DNA of 21,500 nt from Chloroflexota bacterium. GTDB lineage: Bacteria; Chloroflexota; UBA4733. The stretch spans positions 1 through 21,500 of the forward strand of contig JAMCTA010000089.1 of assembly GCA_023381895.1 (NCBI GenBank), written 5' to 3'. Below are positions 1-7,381 of this stretch, piece after piece. The stretch's first letter is position 1; every line of letters starts with the position of its first letter. The translations under genes and the position numbers were made by a program. Below the pieces are notes generated by a model. The model worked only from the letters and a program-made list of their open reading frames with translations, had not been told where the DNA came from and made no database searches.

Positions 1-1
1 C

Positions 2-466
2 GATGATGGGCAGGTGGAAGTGGAACGCAAGCTGCTCCACCGCCCCTTCGAAAGTAAGGGACGGGAGAATCCCTTCCTCTTCCACGAGGAGCTCCAGAAA
101 ATCATGGCCGATCACGCCGGTATCGCCCGCACCGAAGACGGCCTCAAGGAAGGCCTGGAGAAGCTACTGGCCCTCAAAGAGCGGACGTCACAGCTCCACG
201 TCGAAGGCTCATTCATGTTCAATCCCGGCTGGCACACAGCCCGCGATGACCTCTTCATGCTCACTATCTGCGAAGCCCTCCTTCGCTGCGCCATCGAGCG
301 GCGGGAGAGCCGCGGCGCACACTGGCGTCTCGACTACCCCGACCAGGATCCGGAACAGAGCAAGATCAACCTCATCACACGTCAGGTGAATGGGGAGATG
401 GTCGTGGAAGCCCGGCCTATCCCGCCACTGCCTGCGGAGCTCACTGCACTACTGAAGGAGAGCTAG
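2..466 (+). CDS. sdhA: Succinate dehydrogenase/fumarate reductase flavoprotein subunit, C-terminal part
   Basis: The reading frame is open from the first base of the window, so the gene begins upstream and only about the last 154 residues are present. The segment matches the C-terminal helical region and tail of SdhA/FrdA: a helical stretch with the form NPFLFHEELQKIM, then ALLRCAIERRESRGAHWR followed by DYPDQDPE, the RGAH-R-DYP signature that closes this family. The subunit carries covalent or tight FAD and interconverts succinate and fumarate on the cytoplasmic face of the membrane. FAD and substrate residues lie upstream of the window. It is followed after 7 bases by the iron-sulfur subunit, as expected for one operon. 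Whether it acts as a dehydrogenase or as a fumarate reductase cannot be decided here, since no membrane-anchor gene follows within the window. Confidence 0.9.
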   Translation, partial: DDGQVEVERKLLHRPFESKGRENPFLFHEELQKIMADHAGIARTEDGLKEGLEKLLALKERTSQLHVEGSFMFNPGWHTARDDLFMLTICEALLRCAIERRESRGAHWRLDYPDQDPEQSKINLITRQVNGEMVVEARPIPPLPAELTALLKES

Positions 467-473
467 AGTCGTC

Positions 474-1280
474 ATGACTACCCAGACCGTCACCTTCCAC
501 GTGTTCCGCGGCGACGCCGATGGAGGCGCCGAGCAGGACTACCAGGTTCCCATCACCGAAGGCATGGTCGTCCTTGATGCCATCCACTACATCCAGGCGC
601 ATCAGGCGGGCGATCTCGCCTGTCGCTGGAACTGCAAAGCGGCCAAGTGCGGATCCTGCGCTGCCGAAGTCAACGGTCATCCGCGACTCATGTGCAAGAC
701 GCGCGTCGACCAGTTCGAGGGCAAGGACATCCACGTTCATCCCCTGCGCACCTTCCCTCTGATCAAGGACCTCGTCACAGACGTGTCCTACAACTATGAG
801 GTCAATAAGCAGATCGCCCCACTCACGCTCCGGCCCGAGGATGCCACGCCGCAGCCCTGGGTAATGCATCAGCAGGATGTTGAGCGCCTCTTCGAGTACC
901 GCAAGTGCATCGAGTGCTTCCTCTGCCAGGATGTCTGCCACGTCCTGCGCAACCACCACAGAGAGGGCGCGTTCTTCGGCCCTCGCTACTTGACGCGCCT
1001 CGCCTACTACATCTATCACCCCAAAGATGCCCTCAACCGCATCCCCTTCGCCAGAGATACTGCGGGTGTCGGTTTCTGCAACATCACGAAGTGCTGCACC
1101 GAGGTCTGCCCCGAGCACATCCACATCACCGACAACGCCATCATCCCCGTCAAGGAGAAGGTAGCCGATGAGTACTTCGATCCCATTCGCTGGCTCATCC
1201 GTAAGACCTCCGGCAAGAAAGACCAGCAGCAGAAGATGGCTACTGCTGAGAGCCCCGCGGCAGCGCAGCCTGGGTCCTGA
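474..1280 (+). CDS. sdhB: Succinate dehydrogenase/fumarate reductase iron-sulfur subunit
   Basis: 268 residues, usual length for SdhB/FrdB. The N-terminal ferredoxin-like domain has the [2Fe-2S] cysteines in CKAAKCGSC plus a fourth Cys (residues 54, 59, 62, 74). The C-terminal domain has CIECFLCQDVC (residues 145, 148, 151, 155) and CNITKCCTEVCP (202-212), which together bind the [4Fe-4S] and [3Fe-4S] centres. It passes electrons from the flavoprotein to the membrane quinone site. The [2Fe-2S] loop KAAKCGSC departs from the more common REGICGSC form and is closer to the type seen in Actinobacteria and Chloroflexota. The ATG lies 7 bases after the flavoprotein stop with GGAG in the upstream gene's end. 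The last ~25 residues are a low-complexity Lys/Gln/Ala tail. No membrane anchor subunit follows; a convergent regulator does. Confidence 0.95.
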   Translation: MTTQTVTFHVFRGDADGGAEQDYQVPITEGMVVLDAIHYIQAHQAGDLACRWNCKAAKCGSCAAEVNGHPRLMCKTRVDQFEGKDIHVHPLRTFPLIKDLVTDVSYNYEVNKQIAPLTLRPEDATPQPWVMHQQDVERLFEYRKCIECFLCQDVCHVLRNHHREGAFFGPRYLTRLAYYIYHPKDALNRIPFARDTAGVGFCNITKCCTEVCPEHIHITDNAIIPVKEKVADEYFDPIRWLIRKTSGKKDQQQKMATAESPAAAQPGS

Positions 1281-1390
1281 CCGCTCTACGGTTGTCTCCA
1301 GGCATCCGAGCTGAGGGTACCCGATTCCACCGCCAGGAGCGCTCTTCCGCTGTGCTGGTGGAGTTCCGCGCAAGGTCTGACGGCGCGCAG

Positions 1391-2095
1391 CTACGCTGGA
1401 TCCGCTGGCTGCTCCGTTTGCTCACTCCTCCGACCGATGCCATGCCAGACGGCCAAGACGAGGCGTTCTGACAGGTCAGACGGGAGTGTATTGGGATCGG
1501 GCGAGAGCATAAGGTGATAGAACAGCGGGCCCGCCATCACGTCGATCACAATGTCGATGTCGAGATCATCACGCAGCTCACCGCGCTCTTTGCCCAGCTC
1601 CACGAGCCGGGCTAGCGCCTTCCGCCGGGGCGCTAGCAGCGCCGTCTGGTAGTGTGAGAAGAGCGTTGGCGCCGCCGCTACCTCAGCCGCAAGGCGAGGA
1701 AACACCCTGCCCACCGGCGAGTGCATCGCTGCCCGCAAGGCGTCCTGGAGCAGCACCGTGAGGGCCTCGTGTGTACTACCTGTGGTCGGGAGACGCGCGT
1801 CCGCCGCCAGCTCATCGAGTGCCCCGCTCACAAGCGCCTCTTTCGATGGCCAGCGCCGGTAGATCGTCGTCTTCGCGACCCGGGCGCGCTTGGCGACGCC
1901 TTCCACTGTCAGCCCCCGGAAGCCGACGTCGATGAGCAGACCAAGCGTGGCATCGAGAATCGCCCGGTCAGCTTCAGCGCTCCGCGGCCTCCCGCGGGGA
2001 CGCCGAGCAACTGGCTTTTGCGCCGTCACTGCTGTCACCCGATCTCGCAGTCGAGGAAGATTCCGCAACGTGAGGAGTGTCGAAAAGCGTAGCAT
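1391..2095 (-). CDS. TetR-family transcriptional regulator
   Basis: Up to 234 residues. The N-terminal DNA-binding domain contains AILDATLGLLIDVGFRGLTV, then the helix-turn-helix VEGVAKRARVAKTTIYRRWP (about residues 64-83 from the first ATG), a classic TetR signature. The Arg-rich stretch RRPRGRPRS just before helix 1 is common in the family. The C-terminal ~150 residues form the ligand/dimer domain, with LLQDALRAAMHSP and VIDVMAGPLFYHLML resembling the TetR_C class typical of AcrR-like repressors. The start is uncertain: the ATG at 2095 has no clear ribosome site and gives a 30-residue leader; GTG codons at 2038 or 2029 would give a more normal N-terminus. It is divergent from the alpha-galactosidase gene with a ~125-base shared promoter region, so control of that gene is plausible but unproven; I found no clean operator palindrome. 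Confidence 0.9.
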   Translation of the reverse strand: MLRFSTLLTLRNLPRLRDRVTAVTAQKPVARRPRGRPRSAEADRAILDATLGLLIDVGFRGLTVEGVAKRARVAKTTIYRRWPSKEALVSGALDELAADARLPTTGSTHEALTVLLQDALRAAMHSPVGRVFPRLAAEVAAAPTLFSHYQTALLAPRRKALARLVELGKERGELRDDLDIDIVIDVMAGPLFYHLMLSPDPNTLPSDLSERLVLAVWHGIGRRSEQTEQPADPA

Positions 2096-2159
2096 CTGCG
2101 TGCAACCACTGCAATCACACGCGACAAGCCGCGTTAGCCGTCCCGTGATCGCGCGGTGC

Positions 2160-2189
2160 TTGCGCCTATCCCTCCCCCGCTTCTACACT
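2160..2189 (+). promoter_or_regulatory. Putative sigma-70-type promoter for the alpha-galactosidase cluster
   Basis: TTGCGC (2160-2165) and TACACT (2184-2189) are separated by 18 bases and lie 31 bases before the ATG at 2221. Both hexamers are close to, but not identical with, the consensus. Transcription would begin near 2196, giving a leader of about 25 bases without a strong ribosome-binding site. Confidence 0.35.
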
Positions 2190-2220
2190 CCTACGAGCGA
2201 GTGAAGAATGGCGCACCGTC

Positions 2221-4311
2221 ATGACATTGCACACGAACGATCGGAGCTGGGTGCTCGAGACGGCCCACACGGCCTATGCCCTCGGGCTCAATGAGGCTGG
2301 CCTGCTCACCCACCGCTACTGGGGACCGTGCCTTCCCTTCCCCTCTGACTACCCCCTTCCCGCCAATCCGCACGGTTGGGCCTCCTTCAATGGTCCGGCC
2401 CACCTCACGCCCGAGGAGTTCCCGGCGTACGCGGGGACGAGCTACGTTGAACCCTGCCTCAAGGTCACGTTCACCGGCGGCGTGCGCGATACTGTGCTCT
2501 GCTTCGTCGCGGCGGAGACGCACCGCGAAGCCATCGCTGGCATCGATCTCACTTTGAAGGACAATTTCTTCCCCCTGCGCGTGATCCTGCACTACCGTGC
2601 TCACGAGCATCACGATCTCATCGAGCGCTGGGTAACGCTCGTCAATGAGGGAAAGGAGCCTATCCAGGTGGAGCGCGTCTTCTCCGCCCTCTGGCACGTT
2701 CCACCCGCCGCCACCTATCGCCTCAGCCACCTCACCGGTCGCTGGCTCGATGAGTTCCACCTCGAGCGCGAGACGCTTCGGCATGGCGTCAAGGTGCTCG
2801 AGAGCCGGCGCCTCACTACGAGCCACCATCATAGCCCCTGGTTCGCCCTCGATGCCGGCGAGGTGACAGACACAAGTGGCAACGTGTGGTTTGGCTCACT
2901 CGCCTGGAGTGGCAACTGGAAGCTCATCACCGAGGTGACGAGCTTCGGGTCCACGCGCGCCGGCATCGGACTCAACGACTGGGATTTTGTGTGGACGCTC
3001 GAACCCGGCGAGACCTTCAGCACCCCGCACTGCCTCGCGGGCTTCACCACACAGGGCTTCGGTGCCGCCCGCCGTCTCTTGCACGATCACGTGCGCGATG
3101 CCATCCTGCCACACAGCCACGCCATTCACCCCATTCTCTACAACTCCTGGGAAGCGACTCACTTCGACGTCGATGAGGTCTCCCAGGGTGCGCTTGCCGA
3201 ACTCGCCGCGAAGATGGGCGTCGAGCTCTTCGTCATGGATGACGGCTGGTTCCACGGCCGCAAGCGCGACACCGCCGGCCTGGGCGACTGGTGGCCAGAC
3301 AGAGAGAAGTTCCCCAACGGTCTGACACCACTCATCGACCACGTCAAACGGCTGGGGATGCAGTTCGGTCTCTGGGTCGAGCCGGAGATGGTCAATCCTG
3401 ATAGCGACCTCTATCGCACCCATCCTGACTGGGTGATCCACTTCCCCAACCGCTCCCGCACTGAGGCCCGCCACCAGCTCATCCTCAACCTCGGTCGCAG
3501 TGACGTGCAGGGGTACCTCATCAAGATACTCGACCTCCTGTTGAGCGAGCACGACATCCGCTTCATCAAGTGGGACATGAACCGCAACGTCAGTGAGCCG
3601 GGCTGGCCCGATGCACCGCGCGATGCCCGCGAGCTCTGGGTGCGCTATGTATACGGTGTCTACCACGTGTGGGGAAGCCTCCGCCAGCGGCACCCCAACG
3701 TGATCTGGCAGAGCTGCTCCGGCGGCGGCGGACGTGCCGACTATGGCATCCTGCGCCTCGCCGACCAGGTCTGGGTCAGCGACAATACTGAAGCCGCTGC
3801 TCGCTTGCACATTCAGGAAGGCTTCTCCCAGTTTCTCCCTGCCACGACCATGGAAGCGTGGGTCACCGATGCCAACGCCGCACAGCGCTCTCTTGATTTC
3901 CGCTTCCACGTGAGCATGTGTGGCAGCCTTGGCATCGGCGGGCACCTTGGCCACTGGAGCGAGGAGGAGCGCACTCGGGCCGCAGAGTACGTCGCACACT
4001 ACAAGCGCATCCGCCCCCTCATCCAGCGCGGCGATCAGTACATCCCGCGCTCTCTCCAGCAGGGCGGCTTCACCGCCCTCCAGTACGTGGCAAAGGACAA
4101 GAGTGCAGGCGTCCTCTTCGCCTTCCGCACGCATCTTCCCCATCCCGTGATCATTCCGCCGCTCTACCTCCAAGGCCTCGACCCCACCGCGCACTACCGC
4201 ATCGAAGGCTTTTCCGAGCCGCGGTCGGGAGCAGCCTGGATGCACAGCGGCCTCTTCATCGAACTGCGCCAGGACTTCGAGAGCACCGTCCGCAGCATCG
4301 AGCGTGTGTAG
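2221..4311 (+). CDS. Alpha-galactosidase, glycoside hydrolase family 36
   Basis: 696 residues, normal for bacterial GH36. It should hydrolyse terminal alpha-1,6-galactosides such as melibiose, raffinose-type sugars or galactomannan side chains by a retaining mechanism. The order is a beta-sandwich N-terminal domain (to ~300), a TIM barrel (~310-620) and a C-terminal beta domain. Diagnostic motifs: FVMDDGWFHGR, then GDWWPDREKFPNGL, GLWVEPEMVNPDSDLYR, the nucleophile Asp452 in FIKWDMNR, CSGGGGRAD, and the acid/base Asp521 in VWVSDNTEA. No signal peptide or helix is seen, so the enzyme is probably cytoplasmic and works on imported oligosaccharide. The next gene begins 17 bases after the stop, implying co-transcription. 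The start MTLHTNDRSWVLETAHTAY fits family N-termini. Raffinose-type activity is family knowledge; exact substrate is not shown. Confidence 0.96.
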   Translation: MTLHTNDRSWVLETAHTAYALGLNEAGLLTHRYWGPCLPFPSDYPLPANPHGWASFNGPAHLTPEEFPAYAGTSYVEPCLKVTFTGGVRDTVLCFVAAETHREAIAGIDLTLKDNFFPLRVILHYRAHEHHDLIERWVTLVNEGKEPIQVERVFSALWHVPPAATYRLSHLTGRWLDEFHLERETLRHGVKVLESRRLTTSHHHSPWFALDAGEVTDTSGNVWFGSLAWSGNWKLITEVTSFGSTRAGIGLNDWDFVWTLEPGETFSTPHCLAGFTTQGFGAARRLLHDHVRDAILPHSHAIHPILYNSWEATHFDVDEVSQGALAELAAKMGVELFVMDDGWFHGRKRDTAGLGDWWPDREKFPNGLTPLIDHVKRLGMQFGLWVEPEMVNPDSDLYRTHPDWVIHFPNRSRTEARHQLILNLGRSDVQGYLIKILDLLLSEHDIRFIKWDMNRNVSEPGWPDAPRDARELWVRYVYGVYHVWGSLRQRHPNVIWQSCSGGGGRADYGILRLADQVWVSDNTEAAARLHIQEGFSQFLPATTMEAWVTDANAAQRSLDFRFHVSMCGSLGIGGHLGHWSEEERTRAAEYVAHYKRIRPLIQRGDQYIPRSLQQGGFTALQYVAKDKSAGVLFAFRTHLPHPVIIPPLYLQGLDPTAHYRIEGFSEPRSGAAWMHSGLFIELRQDFESTVRSIERV

Positions 4312-4328
4312 AGGAAGGAAAGACGCGC

Positions 4329-6056
4329 GTGACCCCAGCGCTGATGCTGCTGCGCCAGGGTGTGGAGAGCTACGCTCCCTACCTTCAATCCTCAGGCGAA
4401 CTCTTCGACCCCGTCTTCGGCGAGCCAACGCAGTACGGCACGCCCTGTCACGCCTACTGCAACGCCGTGCTCGCCGCGCACGCCACCGCTCCAGAGCGAG
4501 TCCGCTTTGCCGAGCGCGCACTCCGCGGACTCCAGCGTTCCCTCGGCCACCTGCTCGACCTCAGCGAGCCACCAGCGGGGTCTGGCTTCCGCCGCGACAC
4601 GGGGGCGATCACCCGTGTGAGCCACCGCGACTTCTTCTGGCCGCCCGTACTCAAGACATTCCAGCTGTTGTGCACCATCCCTGAGACAGCCTCCGCAGCA
4701 GCGACCCTCACAGCGAGCATCCAGCGCGTCGACGTCACCAGTGCCTTCCGCAGCCGGCCTCCCTCGAACTGGGCCGCCGTCTGGTTACTTGGTGAATGGC
4801 TACGCACCCGCAACGGCCAGAGCTCGACCACGCAAACGCAGATCGACCACTGGCTCAGCGAGTTCTTCGAGCAGCGTATCCTCCTGCAGCAGGGTTTCTA
4901 CCAGGAGCCTGGTCACCCCAACTCCTACGACCTCTTCACCAGGATTCATCTCCTCGAGCTGCTAAGCAACGGCTATGATGGTGCCGCACTGGACCGGCTT
5001 GAAGCGCTGCTGGCCCGCGGCCTCGCGCGTAGCCTCGCGATGCAGCTCTCGGATGGCTCGCTGGCCTCGGCCCATCGCAGCACCGGGCAAACCTGGACCG
5101 TTGCCGCACAGTGCGCCTACTTCACGATCGCCGCCATACTCCTCGCCGCTGCAGCCCCGAACCACGCCGATCGCGCCCGCGCCGCTGCTATTCGTGCCTT
5201 CCGCTCCTTGCGCCGCTGGCAGCGCCACGATGCCCCCTTCAGTCCAGTCGAGAACTGTCTTCCACCAGCCGTCCGCACTGGCTACGAAGCCTATACCGCC
5301 GACGGTCACTACGGGAACCTCGCGCTCGCCTTCCTCGCTACCGCCATCCAGTACGGCTTCACGGCTACAGAAGACGCGCTGCCGGAGCGAGAAGCGAGCG
5401 CGCTCGCCGAAGGCGATCCCGTCTATCGCGCCATTGCCCACTGCGGCGACTATAGCCTCCATCTCAATGCCTTCCCCGCCTCTCACTACGACGCCTTCGG
5501 CATCGTTGACCTGACGGTCGGCGTCGATCGCACTCTGCAGTTCGCCTCCACCGTACACCACCTCCAGAGCGGTCAGCCATTCAACCTCGGACTCGCCACG
5601 CGCGAGACGCCAGGGCGGAGTGAGCTTGCAGTGCTCGCTCAGCGCGATCACGCCCTGCTCGGCCCCATCTCTGCAACAGTGCAGGGCAGCTCTGCCACAC
5701 TCGCCCTGGAAGGGCGAGCCAAAGGTGTTCCCTCCACCTACCGGATCACTGCCCACATCACAGCCAGCGGCATCACGATCGCGGAGAGCACACCAGGTCT
5801 CACCGGACCCAAGACCCTTCTCATTCCCTACCTCGTGGATGCTGGGCGGGGAGTACAGACGCAGGCAACGTGGGAACCACAGCACATCACGCTCCAGCAC
5901 GGCTCCGAGCGCGTCACCATCACTCTCGACGGTCCCATCGAGCACATCCTGCACTTCCCTGGTGGCTACGAGAACCGCCGCGGGACCTGCGGGCTGCTCC
6001 GCGTCGACCTCGATGGTGTGTGCGAACAGGTGAGCTACCACGTGGCAGCCGGATGA
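4329..6056 (+). CDS. Unassigned protein, probable alpha/alpha-toroid polysaccharide-active enzyme
   Basis: 575 residues starting at GTG 4329, preceded by a good ribosome site (AGGAAGG about 10 bases upstream) and only 17 bases after the alpha-galactosidase stop. The frame stays open upstream to 3918, but that part lies inside the galactosidase gene and is not coding. Residues ~1-390 are helix-rich with repeated short helical pairs and aromatic motifs: GEPTQYGTPCHAYCNAVLAA, SHRDFFWPPVLKTFQLL, NSYDLFTRIHLLELL, DGSLASAHRSTGQTW, YTADGHYGNLALAFLA. Residues ~400-575 look like beta strands (HYDAFGIVDLTVG onward). This helix-toroid plus beta-sandwich order is that of several polysaccharide lyases and heparinase II/III-like proteins. 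I do not recognise a specific family and no catalytic residue is proved. No signal peptide is visible, so a cytoplasmic partner of the alpha-galactosidase is likely. Confidence 0.8.
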   Translation: MTPALMLLRQGVESYAPYLQSSGELFDPVFGEPTQYGTPCHAYCNAVLAAHATAPERVRFAERALRGLQRSLGHLLDLSEPPAGSGFRRDTGAITRVSHRDFFWPPVLKTFQLLCTIPETASAAATLTASIQRVDVTSAFRSRPPSNWAAVWLLGEWLRTRNGQSSTTQTQIDHWLSEFFEQRILLQQGFYQEPGHPNSYDLFTRIHLLELLSNGYDGAALDRLEALLARGLARSLAMQLSDGSLASAHRSTGQTWTVAAQCAYFTIAAILLAAAAPNHADRARAAAIRAFRSLRRWQRHDAPFSPVENCLPPAVRTGYEAYTADGHYGNLALAFLATAIQYGFTATEDALPEREASALAEGDPVYRAIAHCGDYSLHLNAFPASHYDAFGIVDLTVGVDRTLQFASTVHHLQSGQPFNLGLATRETPGRSELAVLAQRDHALLGPISATVQGSSATLALEGRAKGVPSTYRITAHITASGITIAESTPGLTGPKTLLIPYLVDAGRGVQTQATWEPQHITLQHGSERVTITLDGPIEHILHFPGGYENRRGTCGLLRVDLDGVCEQVSYHVAAG

Positions 6057-6079
6057 ACAGCAGCGGAAGGAGCGAAGAC

Positions 6080-6181
6080 GTGCTAAACACAAAACTCGCC
6101 AGGGTGCAGAAAAAGGGACAAGTCACGCTCTCGGTGGTCGGCGCCTGGCGGCATAGGGAGGAGGAGGACGTAGTGCTGTGA
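6080..6181 (+). CDS. Tiny AbrB/MazE-like N-terminal fragment (33 residues)
   Basis: A GTG at 6080, preceded by GGAAGGAG, opens a 33-codon frame whose product begins VLNTKLARVQKKGQVTLS. This closely matches the start of SpoVT/AbrB-type DNA-binding domains (form R-V-x-x-K-G-Q-V-T-I/L-P). The expected proline after GQVTL is Ser, and the body of the domain is lost or compressed, although the ending REEEDVVL recalls the REGD-V element of the family. Full AbrB-type antitoxins are usually ~45-90 residues. The TGA stop overlaps the GTG of the next gene (GTGA). It could be a decayed antitoxin remnant, or a short coupling ORF that arose from one. No toxin gene is adjacent. Confidence 0.45.
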   Translation: MLNTKLARVQKKGQVTLSVVGAWRHREEEDVVL

Positions 6182-7230
6182 ATGTGGAGTACGGGACTGA
6201 TCTACGGGACTGGGAGACTTGCGACCCTACAGCACAGCTGACGACGTGGCACGGGCGCCGCTGCGTCAAGATTACGCAGGCAGGCGGCTACCTCCTATTG
6301 AAGCGAGAGCCCAGCCTCGACTCCTATCGCCTGGCGGTGGACGTGGCCATCACAGGTCCCGACGGCTACGCTGGGCTCATCTTCGCGGCGCAGGACCCAG
6401 CCAACTACGAGCTCGTTTACGTCTATCCGGAGAAGGGTGCACCCGGCTGGATCCAGTACGACCCAGTGATGCACGGCTCCAACACCTGGCAGATCTACCA
6501 CGGTCCGCCGTGCCAGACCCCGGCCCCGGTCCCAGCCGGTGAGTGGGTGCATCTCGCACTTGACGTCTATCCGGATCGTGTGGCGGTCCTTCTGGGGGAC
6601 GTCGTCGCGCCCCAACTCGTCGTGTCGCTGATGCACGGCCGGTCCAGAGGCCGGATCGGCCTCTGGAGCTACGTGCCCACCAACCGGGGGCCCGCCTACC
6701 TAGGCCAGCCGGCAATCAGCCTGATCTCCGCCGCCACACCCCCAGTCTATGCATCCTGGACGCCATCACCCACCACCATCACGCAATGGCTCGTCTCGTC
6801 GCCGGAAGTCCTCGCCAGTGTCACCACACCACCGCAGCCGGACGCCACCTGGCAACGCGTCCACGTGGAGAAAAACGGCACGATGAACCTGAATCGCCTG
6901 TTCTCGCCAGAGGGGAGGGCCGTGGTGTACGCGTACGCCGCAGTACACGCCACGGATACTACCAAGGCTACGATATCGCTCGGCTTCAGCGATCGTTTGC
7001 GGCTGTGGCTAAACGGTCGGCAGATTTATGGCGGCGAGCACTGCTGGGACCCGCCGAGGAGTGACGGCCGGATCCGGCTCAATCAGGCCCGCGTGCCAGT
7101 CGATCTGCAGGCCGGCCAGAATACGATCCTTGCCGAGGTTTCAGAGCTCGAGTCGGCGTTCGGGTGGGGCTTCATCTTGGGCGTCGAAGCACCCGGGCAG
7201 GAGCTACGCTTCCAGACGGCCCTGCCGTAG
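6178..7230 (+). CDS. Concanavalin-like/LamG-type beta-sandwich protein, probable glycan-binding or DUF1080-like
   Basis: 350 residues. GTG 6178 follows a strong purine-rich site (GGGAGGAGGAGG, 6156-6167), and GTG 6184 is an alternative. Residues ~1-185 have a laminin-G/concanavalin-like jelly-roll pattern: YRLAVDVAITGPDGYAGLIF, NYELVYVYPEKGAPGWIQYD, WVHLALDVYPDRVAVLLGD, GRIGLWSYV. This is the pattern of family 16-like and 3-keto-disaccharide-hydrolase (DUF1080) folds. Residues ~225-350 form a second beta-domain with VVYAYAAVHATD, ISLGFSDRLRLWLNGRQIYGG and DLQAGQNTILAEVSE, typical of galactose-binding-like accessory domains. No signal peptide is present. Its start overlaps the stop of the AbrB-like fragment, and it ends the galactosidase cluster. 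Binding or hydrolysis of a sugar is a family-based inference; no catalytic residues can be assigned. Confidence 0.8.
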   Translation: MNVEYGTDLRDWETCDPTAQLTTWHGRRCVKITQAGGYLLLKREPSLDSYRLAVDVAITGPDGYAGLIFAAQDPANYELVYVYPEKGAPGWIQYDPVMHGSNTWQIYHGPPCQTPAPVPAGEWVHLALDVYPDRVAVLLGDVVAPQLVVSLMHGRSRGRIGLWSYVPTNRGPAYLGQPAISLISAATPPVYASWTPSPTTITQWLVSSPEVLASVTTPPQPDATWQRVHVEKNGTMNLNRLFSPEGRAVVYAYAAVHATDTTKATISLGFSDRLRLWLNGRQIYGGEHCWDPPRSDGRIRLNQARVPVDLQAGQNTILAEVSELESAFGWGFILGVEAPGQELRFQTALP

Positions 7231-7261
7231 CACCAAGAGCGGCTGACGATACCCTCGGGGC

Positions 7262-7345
7262 ACGTCCAAACCTCTCGTCACCGACGCCCTGTGGGCGGTC
7301 GTCGCCCCGCTTCTGCCGCTTGAGTGGCCCAAGCCCAAGGGCGGA
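7262..7345 (+). pseudogene. IS5-type transposase N-terminal remnant
   Basis: Translation in the frame from 7262 gives TSKPLVTDALWAVVAPLLPL then EWPKPKGG, which matches the conserved start of IS5/IS427-type DDE transposases (form KPLV-DELW-I-PLLP-PPKPKGGRPR). The similarity stops abruptly after GG at 7345; no catalytic DDE region, inverted repeat or target duplication is visible. The frame carries on without a stop into the nucleotidyltransferase gene at 7382, and its upstream limit is a TGA at 7244. It marks an old insertion and deletion event between the carbohydrate cluster and the next gene. Confidence 0.65.
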
Positions 7346-7381
7346 CTTGATCGTCCGCTGCTGGATCGATACACTGCCGAG

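Noticed and set aside
441..1373. 310-codon antisense frame across the iron-sulfur subunit
   Set aside because: It is a mirror of a gene with all Fe-S cysteine motifs.
3918..4328. Upstream extension of the 575-residue gene overlapping the alpha-galactosidase
   Set aside because: The text is Arg/Pro/His-rich frame noise inside the GH36 coding region, and GTG 4329 has its own good ribosome site.
2896..4521. 541-codon open frame antisense to the alpha-galactosidase gene
   Set aside because: It mirrors a strongly supported GH36 gene; such long antisense frames arise from C-ended codon bias. Its translation is Arg/Ala/Val-rich with no motif.
4962..6092. 376-codon antisense frame
   Set aside because: Opposite a gene with coherent protein text and operon spacing; no motif in the antisense product.
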